Shown: positions 44,666-54,300 of the stretch, piece after piece
Layout of the letters: every line of letters starts with the position of its first letter
Position numbering within the stretch: the stretch's first letter is position 1
Source: Bacteroides pyogenes
GTDB taxonomy: Bacteria; Bacteroidota; Bacteroidia; Bacteroidales; Bacteroidaceae
Direction of reading: 5' to 3'
DNA: 64,000 nucleotides
NCBI RefSeq assembly: GCF_014196225.1
Contig: NZ_JACIDI010000001.1
Coordinates: 124,001-188,000 of the forward strand
The notes under the pieces: model-generated
Told to the model about the DNA's origin: nothing
The model's input: only the letters and a program-made list of their open reading frames with translations
Databases searched by the model: none
Program-made: the position numbers and the translations under genes

Positions 44666-46567
44666 TTATTGCTCTTTTTTCTTTCCGAAGTTCGGATCGA
44701 TGCGTATGAACGCGCATACTGCAATGGTGGCTATGCAGCATATCATCGTCCACACAAAGAAATGGCGGTATCCGATTGTTTCCTGAAGCCAGCCCGCAGC
44801 CATGCCCGGAAGCATCATTCCCAGCGCCATAAAGCCGGTACAGATGGCGTAATGGGCCGTTTTGTGCTCTCCTTCGGAGAAATAAATCAGGTATAGCATA
44901 TACGCGGTGAAACCGAAACCGTAACCGAACTGCTCGATGAACACGCAGATGTTGATTGTCAGCAATGAATGGTCTTGGACGTAGCTTAAATAAACAAATG
45001 TCAGACAGGTGAGCGACATGCTCCACGCCATCGGCCATAACCATTTCTTAAGCCCTCCTTTGGCTGCGACGATTCCTCCGATGATTCCTCCCAGCGTCAG
45101 TCCGATGATGCCGATCGTTCCATAGACAAAGCCGACCTGCCCGGTAGTCAATCCCAGTCCTCCTTTATCTACCGGGTCGAGAAGGAAAGGATTGATCAGC
45201 TTCACCAATTGCGCTTCGGGCAGGCGGTACAACAGCATGAAAAGAATGGCTGTAAACGCTTGCTTCTTGGTAAAGAAAGTTTTGAAGGTTTCGAAAAACT
45301 CTTTCATGATGTTTCGCGCGCTGATATCCGCCGCCGCATGGTCGGATGCCGGTTTGGGCAAAACCCAGTTGTGGTAAACACTGACCAGGAAGAAGAAGAC
45401 CGACAAGGAGATGAATACCATGAGCCAGGCAAACGGTATATTCCCTGAGGCGCCTTCGAATGTAGCGCTTGTGGCCGACTGTATTTTATGATCGATATGG
45501 AAAAGCAGATAAGCCGGCTTGTTCCAATTGGCTTCGGTGAATTCAAAGCGGGTGGCAAGCTTGTTCTGTTCCAACCTGATGCTTTGGTCTCCTTCTTTAA
45601 AGGTAACGTTCAGCACCTTCGTCTCATCGGCTGCCGGTTTTTTGTTCAGGCGTACGCCTACAACCACCACATTGTTGATCTGTTCTTTGGCGGTTTCCCG
45701 TTTTTCTCCGAACACATCCCGCACCCATGCCGTGAATCCGCTCTCTTGGGGAGCGTCTGTTCCTTTTACTTTTTTAGCGCCCGATGTCCGTTCTTTCTCG
45801 GCGGGCACAAATTTATTGGCGATGTTCCACTCTCTGACTTGCTTCTCCAGTTCCGCTATTTGCGTTTTTATTGCTGTCGGGTCATCGCTTTCGGGCATTA
45901 CTCCTGCTTTTACGATGGGAGAAGTATAGACGAACCGCATTTCATCGCCGGCATTTGTCTCTGTTTCCTCAAATGTCGGCAAAGTGAGGGTATGCGTATA
46001 AGCAGGAGAGGCTTCTATCTGTAGCATGGCGGGCGATAAGCCGGTTCCGGTTTCGATGAGTCCTGCTATGATAACCAGCAATCCTTGTCCCGCCACAGTG
46101 GCGATGCGGTAGAACGTGCTTCGGATTCCCACATACAACGACTGTTCGTGTTCGGTCAGTGCGTGCATATAAAAACCGTCGGCGGCGATGTCATGCGTGG
46201 CGGAAGTAAAACCTACAATCCAGAATACCGCCAATGTCAACTGGAAAAAGAAAGAAGTCGGTATGCAGAAAGCTATTCCCGCAAGTGCGAAAGCCAATAT
46301 CCATTGCATGGTAAGCGTCCACCAGCGTTTGGTTTTAATGAGGTCGACAAACGGACTCCAAAAAGGTTTGATAACCCATGGCAGATAAAGCCATCCGGTG
46401 TATAGCGCAATGTCGGTATTGGATATGCCTAAGCGTTTATACATGATTACGGAGATTGTCATCACGGCGACGTAAGGCAGTCCCTGAGCAAAGTATAACG
46501 TCGGTATCCATGCCCACGGACTGGTTTTCTTTTCTTGTTTGTTCACGATATTCATGATTTTGTTCAT
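44666..46567 (-). CDS. AmpG-like muropeptide permease with a large inserted domain
   Basis: 633 residues. The MFS core resembles AmpG: N-terminal PTLYFAQGLPYVAVMTISV and GFTSATHDIAADGFY (about 118-132). It is much longer than E. coli AmpG (about 490) because roughly 190 residues (about 180-370) intervene between the two six-helix halves; they contain a charged coiled segment (IAELEKQVREWNIAN) and beta-rich stretches ending before the next membrane segment. AmpG imports anhydro-muropeptides for recycling. It lies between the SpoIID-like and NamZ genes. Depending on topology the insert is cytoplasmic or periplasmic; its role is unknown. Confidence 0.85.
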   Translation of the reverse strand: MNKIMNIVNKQEKKTSPWAWIPTLYFAQGLPYVAVMTISVIMYKRLGISNTDIALYTGWLYLPWVIKPFWSPFVDLIKTKRWWTLTMQWILAFALAGIAFCIPTSFFFQLTLAVFWIVGFTSATHDIAADGFYMHALTEHEQSLYVGIRSTFYRIATVAGQGLLVIIAGLIETGTGLSPAMLQIEASPAYTHTLTLPTFEETETNAGDEMRFVYTSPIVKAGVMPESDDPTAIKTQIAELEKQVREWNIANKFVPAEKERTSGAKKVKGTDAPQESGFTAWVRDVFGEKRETAKEQINNVVVVGVRLNKKPAADETKVLNVTFKEGDQSIRLEQNKLATRFEFTEANWNKPAYLLFHIDHKIQSATSATFEGASGNIPFAWLMVFISLSVFFFLVSVYHNWVLPKPASDHAAADISARNIMKEFFETFKTFFTKKQAFTAILFMLLYRLPEAQLVKLINPFLLDPVDKGGLGLTTGQVGFVYGTIGIIGLTLGGIIGGIVAAKGGLKKWLWPMAWSMSLTCLTFVYLSYVQDHSLLTINICVFIEQFGYGFGFTAYMLYLIYFSEGEHKTAHYAICTGFMALGMMLPGMAAGWLQETIGYRHFFVWTMICCIATIAVCAFIRIDPNFGKKKEQ

Positions 46568-46588
46568 TGTCTGATTACAGGATATTCT

Positions 46589-47959
46589 TTATTTGTATCT
46601 TCGGTCTATTTGGGCACCTATATAATAATGGAGCAGGATGGCGTCGTACCCGTACCCTTTTTCTCCCATAACGGCGGCTCCTATCTGGCATAAGCCGACT
46701 CCGTGCCCCCATCCTGCGCCCGTGAGAGTGAAGCGGGCGGGTATGCCTTCTGCCGACACATTCTCTTTGTCGACCACAAAAGCAGAACTGTAAAGATGCG
46801 AAGGAGAGAGCGTGCGTCTTATCTCCAGTTCTTTGCCGATAGTCAATGTCTTTTTAGTTCCTGCAATTTTCAGCTTCCAGAGCCGTCCGCTTGTGCCTCG
46901 CGCCACGGGAACAAGATCGATGATTTGTCCGTAGTCGATGCCCGAACGCTCTTTGATTAGTGCCGATAACTCTTCTTGTGTGTAGGAAACCTGCCATCGG
47001 TAGAAGTCGGTGGTCTCCTGATCGTAGTTGTTGAGTACCTGCGACAATATTTTTTTGTCTGTGGTATGGCAGAAAGCCTGAGGAGAAGTACGAATCCAGC
47101 GGTCGGCTTCTTCCTCGATCCTCAAATCGGGGAGCGGTTGGTTCACCGCCGGCGTGCTGTCCGTTGCCCAGTCTCTCTGTTTTGCCAGATAGGGATGTTC
47201 CGCGTCTTCCCAGCAATAACGAAACTCTTCAAACGCGCCTCCGCAGCATTTGGAGAATCGGGCGTCGCATATCTTGTGGTTGTAGGTCAGCACTTCCCCG
47301 CGGGTTGCCGCAATGGCTTGCCTGACCTTCTCCGTAGAAGCGCGCGTAATTCCCTGATATCGCTGGCAATGATCGTCGGCGCATACATCGAACAATGTAT
47401 GGTCTTTATGGTCGTACCATCGGATGTATTCTTCGTCGGTTTGCACGAACTCCGAATGATTGCTTCCCGCCGCCTTATGATCGGCCTTGCTTCTTTCTAT
47501 TTGGGCCAACAGCCAGCTGCGCGAGATTACCGCGTGTGCTTTGAGCAGTTCGAGCGATGCTGTCGCGCTCATTTCGCTGGAGATTACGCTCGTCAGATAA
47601 TCCTCTACCTTAACGATGTTGACGGCTGTCAGATGTTCTCCCTCCGTTATCAGTTTCAACGCTCCTGAGAAACGTTGGTTCTCCTTACGTTCCCAGTGAA
47701 AATTGATGCCGATTGTCACATCCAGCAGTTCGAACGAATCTTTCTCCGGGTTTTGCGGCTCAAACCGTAGTTCGTCGAAGTATTGTCCGTTCCACAAAAC
47801 TTTCCCTTCGTCATAGACAGCCGTTTGTCTCCCTTCTGCAAAAGATATGTTTTGACGGTGTTCCGATCCTTCCCGTCCCTTCATTGCGAAGTTGCCGGAA
47901 AGAACAAACTCAATCTTCGGATTGAACAAAACACCCACCTCTACTTTCGGTTCTTCCAT
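46589..47959 (-). CDS. SpoIID/LytB-domain protein (amidase-enhancer or glycan lyase-like), no signal peptide
   Basis: 456 residues. SpoIID/LytB hallmarks: HAVISRSWLLAQ (about 148), the RQAIAATRGEVLTYNHKI stretch (about 212), CCGGAFEEFRYCWEDAEHPYL (reported as two blocks around 238-256) and GWGHGVGLCQIGA (about 424). SpoIID itself is a peptidoglycan lytic transglycosylase active on denuded glycan; LytB enhances amidase. No signal peptide or membrane anchor is visible at the N-terminus (MEEPKVEVG), which is odd for a wall enzyme and suggests either a cytosolic role or another export route. 15 bp after the GT2 gene and 21 bp before ampG. Confidence 0.82.
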   Translation of the reverse strand: MEEPKVEVGVLFNPKIEFVLSGNFAMKGREGSEHRQNISFAEGRQTAVYDEGKVLWNGQYFDELRFEPQNPEKDSFELLDVTIGINFHWERKENQRFSGALKLITEGEHLTAVNIVKVEDYLTSVISSEMSATASLELLKAHAVISRSWLLAQIERSKADHKAAGSNHSEFVQTDEEYIRWYDHKDHTLFDVCADDHCQRYQGITRASTEKVRQAIAATRGEVLTYNHKICDARFSKCCGGAFEEFRYCWEDAEHPYLAKQRDWATDSTPAVNQPLPDLRIEEEADRWIRTSPQAFCHTTDKKILSQVLNNYDQETTDFYRWQVSYTQEELSALIKERSGIDYGQIIDLVPVARGTSGRLWKLKIAGTKKTLTIGKELEIRRTLSPSHLYSSAFVVDKENVSAEGIPARFTLTGAGWGHGVGLCQIGAAVMGEKGYGYDAILLHYYIGAQIDRRYK

Positions 47960-47974
47960 AATATAATGATGTCT

Positions 47975-49447
47975 TTAAGATTTCGTTTTTCTCTTTTTGT
48001 TTAATGCGATCCGGGCTTGAAGCTCCCAAGTGCGGATGCGGTCTTTATATAAATTATGACTGTTCTGTTTCACGATGTCCAGCGAAGCGTCGGAGTTGTC
48101 TTCCCAGCGGCGGCATAGATAAACGACGTCATACACACGGCCTATCTGATAGTGGCGCGAGAAGTTGAGCCCTAACGCATAATCTTCGCCGTAACTTGTA
48201 TTGGGTACTTTTATTTTTCTCAGAATCGGAGTATAGAACGCGCGGGGAGCACCCAGCCCATTGATACGCAGAGCATTGTTGCGTCCGTTTTCAGGAGTCC
48301 ACTCTTTGTGGTCGATTATTCCCGGGGCAATCATGTTCATGTCAAAGTCTGTCATCATGTAGGTTCCTACCACCATCGCGCAGTTCTGCCGGTAGAATGC
48401 GTCGACCATGGTTGCCAGCGTGTTCTTGTCTTTGTAAACGTCGTCGCTGTCGAGCTGAACCGCAAACTTCCCGCATTTCTCATGATGCACGCCCAAATTC
48501 CAGCATCCGCCGATTCCCAGATCCTTGCGTTCGGGAATAAGATGGATAAGACGTTTGTCGTCCTTGAATTCGTCGATCGCTTCGGTGGTTCCGTCCGTCG
48601 AATGGTTGTCGATGACAATGAGATTGAATTTGAACCCGGCCTCCTGACTCAGTACGGAACGGATCGCATCACGGATAGTACGTATCCGGTTGCGCACAGG
48701 GATAATGACAGACGCCTCATACTCTGAATGATCCTCGCTGAATTCTATTTTTTCAAATTCCGGTTCCAGATATCCGCCTATTTCCTTCAAATGTTCCGTA
48801 CAAGCTTGTTCCATCTCGATCTGGCGATTGCGGTTTTTGGGATCGACATAATCAAACAGTTTCTCTCCGCTTTTCCTTACGTCTTTCTCTATTTCGCTGT
48901 AAAGATACTCGTTTATATGTACCAGATCTGCCTTTTGGCTTATTTTTAGCCGTAAATCGTAAAGACCGGCAAAGTCGTAATCCGATTTCATGCGGGAGGC
49001 TGCATCCTTCAACGCCTGTGTGTCGAACAGCATCACGGAACCGAAATCGAAATCATCTCTTAAAGAGCCTTGCTGATAATCGATGACGGGAGCGGCCATT
49101 TGCTTTCCTTCTTTCATTTGATAGCGGTCGGCATACACCATGCCCGCCGTGCTGTCGGAAGCGATTTGTATCATTCGTTCCAGAGCGAACATTCCCAATT
49201 CCAATCCGGTCTCCTTTGTATAAAGAAGCGTATATTCCGCATCTGCGCTTTCGGCGATGGCCTTCATGGTGCGGCTGCTATGAAACTTGTCTATATTCAA
49301 TAGTTTGCAACCGGGTAATGCTTCCGGCTGATTGTCGGTCGTCATCAGATATATATTCTTGATGACTCCGGTGCTTTGCAATCCTTTTACGGTTTCTTCC
49401 ACTTGCTCTTTCCCTGTATAGGGGAGGTAACAGCTGATTTTGTTCAT
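47975..49447 (-). CDS. Family 2 glycosyltransferase
   Basis: 490 residues in two halves. The C-terminal half is a GT-A fold: SVIIPVRNRIRTIRDAIRSV (about 247), IDNHSTDGT and QLDSDDVY (DxD-like, about 337). The N-terminal 240 residues resemble a second, less conserved GT-A-like domain (YADRYQMKEGK, DFDFGSVMLFD). No signal or membrane segments, so it acts on the cytosolic side. It is tightly linked to the salvage genes (15 bp from the SpoIID-like gene, 20 bp from the PQQ gene). A sugar transfer in muropeptide recycling is not a known step, so its role is open. Confidence 0.82.
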   Translation of the reverse strand: MNKISCYLPYTGKEQVEETVKGLQSTGVIKNIYLMTTDNQPEALPGCKLLNIDKFHSSRTMKAIAESADAEYTLLYTKETGLELGMFALERMIQIASDSTAGMVYADRYQMKEGKQMAAPVIDYQQGSLRDDFDFGSVMLFDTQALKDAASRMKSDYDFAGLYDLRLKISQKADLVHINEYLYSEIEKDVRKSGEKLFDYVDPKNRNRQIEMEQACTEHLKEIGGYLEPEFEKIEFSEDHSEYEASVIIPVRNRIRTIRDAIRSVLSQEAGFKFNLIVIDNHSTDGTTEAIDEFKDDKRLIHLIPERKDLGIGGCWNLGVHHEKCGKFAVQLDSDDVYKDKNTLATMVDAFYRQNCAMVVGTYMMTDFDMNMIAPGIIDHKEWTPENGRNNALRINGLGAPRAFYTPILRKIKVPNTSYGEDYALGLNFSRHYQIGRVYDVVYLCRRWEDNSDASLDIVKQNSHNLYKDRIRTWELQARIALNKKRKTKS

Positions 49448-49467
49448 ATCTTTTTGTTTTTATGGTT

Positions 49468-51342
49468 TCAGTCTACTTTTAAAACTCCCGCTTCACCGCT
49501 CGTTGCGGTGAATACCACTTTCTTCCCGTTTACGGGAATCACTGTGTTTATCAAAGAGTTTCCTATCTTGTGCTTCCACAATATGCGTCCGTCCTTCCCG
49601 TTTAATGCAAAGATAAGTCCCTCTTTGGTGCTCCCGAACACGACTCCGTCTTTTTCCATCTGCATGGATGGGGCATGCTCGTAGCCGAACCCTACGTTTG
49701 CAGCCCATATTTGATGCGGTTTGTCGCCTCTTGCCGCATAACATACGATACTGTCGTTCATCGTTTTGCTGAAGATACGTTCACCGTCCTCACTCAATCC
49801 GATTGTTTCCCTTACTTTTGATTGGAAGGTACGCCACACTGTTTTTCCGGTATTCAGGTCGATGGCTGTCATCGCGCGTTGCGGATCTGTGATGAATACT
49901 TTGCCATGCGAAGAAACCGGCCATACGGCAGCAGGGGAAAAGTGCATGCGTGTCAGTCCGCCGGTCCATTTCCAAACTTCTTTGCCATTTGTCTTATGCA
50001 GTGCATAAAGCGTGTTGTCCCATGCGCCGAATACAACTTTATCATCTGTGACCAAAGGTTTTGTTTCTATATACCCTTTTACTTTATCATATTCCCATTT
50101 CAGTTTTCCGGTTCTGATATCGATGGCGCGAAATATATGATCGCTGGCTCCGACATAAGCAATTCCGTTCTCTATCGTTACAGCCCCTAACACAGAGTCT
50201 TTGGCTTTAATCTTCCATAGCAGTCTTCCGTTCTTGGCATTCAGGCCATAAATGTGACGGTCGGCCGAACCGAATACGACAATATTGTCGCTGAAAGCCG
50301 GAGTTCCTATAATTCGTTTTTCCGCATTGAAGCTCCAGAGCTTTTTGCCGTTCTTTAGTTTATAGGCAGTGAGGCGTCCCATATCGTCGCCCACAAAAAT
50401 CTTATTTCCGGACACGGCGGGCGAACAGTAGATACCTGCACCTGTCTGTATCATCCATTGTTCCCTTACGTTCGGATACTCTTCGTTGACTGTGAAATCG
50501 GGATATTTTTCGGCTTTGCCCGCAGGGTCGTAATAAGACGATGTCAGAGAGAAACCGGTCTCTCTTTTCGGAGCCTCGTCGATGCGCTGCGTATACACCT
50601 GTATGGAGTCCGAAGTCACTTCGTATATCCCATAGCCCGACTTGTTGTCTTTATCGCGTAAATTGCTTCGCATTAGTATTCCCGGAATTCCATCGTAACG
50701 CAAGTTGCGGAAACGGTGGTAATGGCCGCCGATGAACATGCGGATATTGTATCGGCGTACCGCATCCGTTACTTCATACCAGTTGTCCACATCTCCGTCC
50801 GATAACGGATAATGCGTGACTAATACCACAGGCTGTCCTTGGGGAGCTTTATCCATTCTTTCCTGCATCCAAGCGATATCCTGAGGAACGACATGCCCGT
50901 ATGCCATTCGCATCAGCGGTCCGGAATTGAACCCCATAAAAAGAATGCCTTTGTGCGTAAATTCGAATCGTTCGCTGCCGAAAACATCGGCAAAGGCAGT
51001 GCATCCCGATTCGCTCCACTTCGTTTCGTGGTTGCCCGGAACGACGTAATATTTCACTTTCAGCAAGTCGAGACACGATTTTACCTTTTCTATTGTACTT
51101 CGGTCTCCTTCTTCCGTCAGGTCGCCTGTCACCAGCACAAAGTCGATGCTGTCCGTAGCGTTGATTTGCCGTATGCTGCGAAGCAAATCTTCGGTAGGGG
51201 CGGCATTGTTCGGACTGAGATGAGTATCCGTCAGTTGAATAAAACGAAACGGAGTGACTTGCGCCCCGGTTGGAAAAGCCAGCGAGTGTATGAACAGGAT
51301 GGCTGCCAGTATCCTTTTTCTTATGGTTGAAAGTCGGTTCAT
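49468..51342 (-). CDS. Metallophosphoesterase fused to a PQQ-type beta-propeller
   Basis: 624 residues with a signal peptide (about 27 residues, ending TGAQ). The N-terminal calcineurin-like domain has the five metal motifs QLTDTHLS (about 35), VTGDLTEEGD, VPGNHETK, VTHYPLSDGD and GGHYHRF (about 210). From about 290 a PQQ-like propeller follows with repeated kLWsFnaekrI/GtPaf/YGLnak patterns, and no quinone cofactor site was verified. Such fusions are common in Bacteroidetes and poorly characterised. 4 bp after the amidase-like gene and 20 bp before GT2, so it belongs to the same transcript. A phosphoester substrate linked to cell-wall material is conceivable but unproven. Confidence 0.85.
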   Translation of the reverse strand: MNRLSTIRKRILAAILFIHSLAFPTGAQVTPFRFIQLTDTHLSPNNAAPTEDLLRSIRQINATDSIDFVLVTGDLTEEGDRSTIEKVKSCLDLLKVKYYVVPGNHETKWSESGCTAFADVFGSERFEFTHKGILFMGFNSGPLMRMAYGHVVPQDIAWMQERMDKAPQGQPVVLVTHYPLSDGDVDNWYEVTDAVRRYNIRMFIGGHYHRFRNLRYDGIPGILMRSNLRDKDNKSGYGIYEVTSDSIQVYTQRIDEAPKRETGFSLTSSYYDPAGKAEKYPDFTVNEEYPNVREQWMIQTGAGIYCSPAVSGNKIFVGDDMGRLTAYKLKNGKKLWSFNAEKRIIGTPAFSDNIVVFGSADRHIYGLNAKNGRLLWKIKAKDSVLGAVTIENGIAYVGASDHIFRAIDIRTGKLKWEYDKVKGYIETKPLVTDDKVVFGAWDNTLYALHKTNGKEVWKWTGGLTRMHFSPAAVWPVSSHGKVFITDPQRAMTAIDLNTGKTVWRTFQSKVRETIGLSEDGERIFSKTMNDSIVCYAARGDKPHQIWAANVGFGYEHAPSMQMEKDGVVFGSTKEGLIFALNGKDGRILWKHKIGNSLINTVIPVNGKKVVFTATSGEAGVLKVD

Positions 51343-51346
51343 GCAG

Positions 51347-54300
51347 TTATTCTTTTGTGTATTCGTCGAAGAAAGTTAAAATAGCGCTCATTAAACTGTT
51401 TCGTTCATCCTCCGTACGCAGCGTTTCGAAGGGAAATCCCAGTATGTATGTCTTGTAATTGCCACAGTAGGCGACTCCTGCGCTTAAATTGTTCTCGGAA
51501 TATCGCATCACCGTATGAGTCGCTTTGTCTGCCGGCTCTATTGCGTCGGGCGATTCTGCTATGTAGCATTGGTCGTTCAGCTCTTGGTTGAATGAATAGT
51601 GAGCGGCGGGAAAACGGAACGGTGAAGCGACGCCTTTCGCCTTTCCCGTTCTTGCGGCTTGTCCTGCACGCCATTTGTATTTCAGCACCTGCGAAGCGAA
51701 TTGCTTGTCGCATTCTTTGCCGGGGGCGAGAGGGTTGTCCCATAAGTCGGTGCCTACGTATGCCCCGGAGATAAAGATGTTGCCTCCTTGCCGGCAATAA
51801 GCCTCGATGGCTTTTTGCATGGGTTGGGTGAAAGTCTTGAATTGCAAAGGCTTTATACCGCCTCTTCCCATTTTGGTCTGACGTTCTTTCCCTAAAATAA
51901 GGTCTACATGCTTATAATCGTTCAGATCGACTATGCTGTCTTCTACCGCCTCGTCGCTGCACGATACGAAAGAATATCCGGCATTCAGGATTGCGGCGCC
52001 GTGCACACTCGGATAATCGAACGTGTTTCCGCAGATGACTTGGGTTTCATAATCGGCATAGCTGTCGCCGAAGCCCGAGGCGTCATCGTCCATCCACGGA
52101 ATTTGTCGGCGGTATTCTTTCATTCGCCCGATGTAACTGATGTCTTTCAGATAGGGTACTCCATGATCGAGCATGTCGAGGAAGCCTGCAAGCATTTTGT
52201 CGCCGGGAGCGGGCGCTACGAAGTCGGCGGGCGCACTGATCCGATCGAACGCATTGACGACGAGTACCGGTGGTTTCGCACGTCCTTCCGATAAGGTGGA
52301 AGATGCCACGCCGGCAGATAAAATTTCGGAGGGAAAGCTTTTTCCGCCTTTGTTGACGGCTGCTACTTTATAGCTGCAAACCACACCGGAGGGTAGCGTA
52401 GTCCGGTAACGATTCGTGTCCACCAATACTCCGCGGTCGAAGTCTCCGTCCCCGACACGGGTGTAAACGATATATTGTTCGGCTTTCGCGGTCGGTTCCA
52501 ACGGGTCGTCCACCGGCTGCCAGCTCAATTCTATTTCGTTCGTTCCCGTCATCCGCAACGCCAGATGGTCTACCGGTAAAGGTTGAACCACATACGGCAT
52601 CTGATATTGCGAGCAAATGAACTTCAGCATGCCTTTGTAGATTGCCCGGCTTACGGTGAAACGGAAGCGAGGATCCAGTCCGTATCTCATATCTGCGAAG
52701 TTTTGGTGAGAAAGCAGCTCGAGCAACATGGCGGGAACGCGGGGGACGCGTGCCTCGAAATACGCTCGGTCCCACATTCCCCGGCGTGTCCATTGCGGCT
52801 CGTAAAGCGCGCGGATGTCGTTCACGATATCCGACTGAATGATATCCGTGAGGTCGTACGCCAGAGTGCGCGAAGCTCCGTTGGCATACATCCCGTCGTA
52901 GGAGGAAGAATGGTATATGCCCAGAGTTCCGATGATGGAATCGTTTAAAGTAGTGCCGGCATCGGAATGGAAAGCGAAAGCCAGATCGATGGGAATGTTT
53001 AGTCCTTTTTCAGAGGGGTTGACAACAGAACCGCCCGACAGATAGTTTACCCACATGCCCCTGCATTTGTAGTCGTCGGTATAGTCGTTTTTCCCTCGGC
53101 TCTCCGAATAAATGCTGTCGGGTACGCCCGCCCATTGCATCCAATAACGGGCAGCTTCGCAGAAACGAGGATATCCCGATGTCTGATAGTCTCTTTTCCC
53201 AACAGGAAGGTAGTTGCTGTTGCCGGTTTCTTTTGCTTCATTTCCCGTATCGGAGCTTTTCACATTCTCCGTCGTGCCCTCCGCCGAGACAGCCCGGGCG
53301 ATGTTTCCCATTCCGCCGCCGAATTTCACCGCATCGGCTGTCACCGTTTTTCCTGCCTTTCCGGAGATGTTGCTTAATACAACTTTTCCTTTGTCGCTTT
53401 TGCCGGCATCGAAAACAAATGTTCCCAAGTAGATCCAAGTGCCTCCGCCCATCTTCTGGTTTACTTTGAATTGCGTCGTGCCTCCGTTGTGATGAATGGT
53501 GTAGAGCGCGTCTTCCGTGCTGTTGGGCAAAGTCTTGTACGAAACATACACGGCATACTCTCCTTTTACCGGAATGTCCGGTATCCATTCTGCGGTACTT
53601 TCCCTTTTCCCTTTCCTTACGCTTTCGATGCGGCGGTACGTGCCTTCGTTGAATGGATTTTCGAATTCGATGTATTGCGCACGGAGGTGGGCGAATCCTT
53701 TACCTTCTCCTTGCTTCCAGCTTTTTTGAGCCGGCTTTTCTATATAAGCCGATTGTGTGTCGCGGCTTCCGTCGTTGTCTACGATGATTTCTTCTCTTCG
53801 GCAATCCCGTTCGCGGGGGAGGAGCACATTGGCTCCCGCATTCTCCAGCATCGGTACCAGATAGGGAAGCACATAGCTTTGTGTGTATAAATCTTCCACT
53901 GTCTGGAAGATGCGCGCTCGTTGCCATTCCCAACGGTCGAGTTTGGCTTCGTAGTAGAAACCATGGCTTTGCCACATCGCTATGTGGCGGTTGTACAATC
54001 CGTTCGTCGGCGTGTATATGGCATCCGCTTCCCGCTTCAAAGGAGTCTTGCCTGCCGGATGAAACCTTTTTGCCTTTTTGTCCGCTTTGCTTCGGAAGGC
54101 CTGCGGAATCCATTCTTCGATTTTACGTCCGTGAGTGAAGACTTCCACTTTGAATCTGCTGAAGCTTCCCGGCAACAGCCGTCTGACGGTTTGATAAAGA
54201 TCCGCTACGTTCTTTTCACGAAAAGGAATGTACGCGCAATTCATATTGGCAAAGAGCTGCAACGTTTTGTTTTTGCTGTTTATCGCCACCGAGTCTATTC

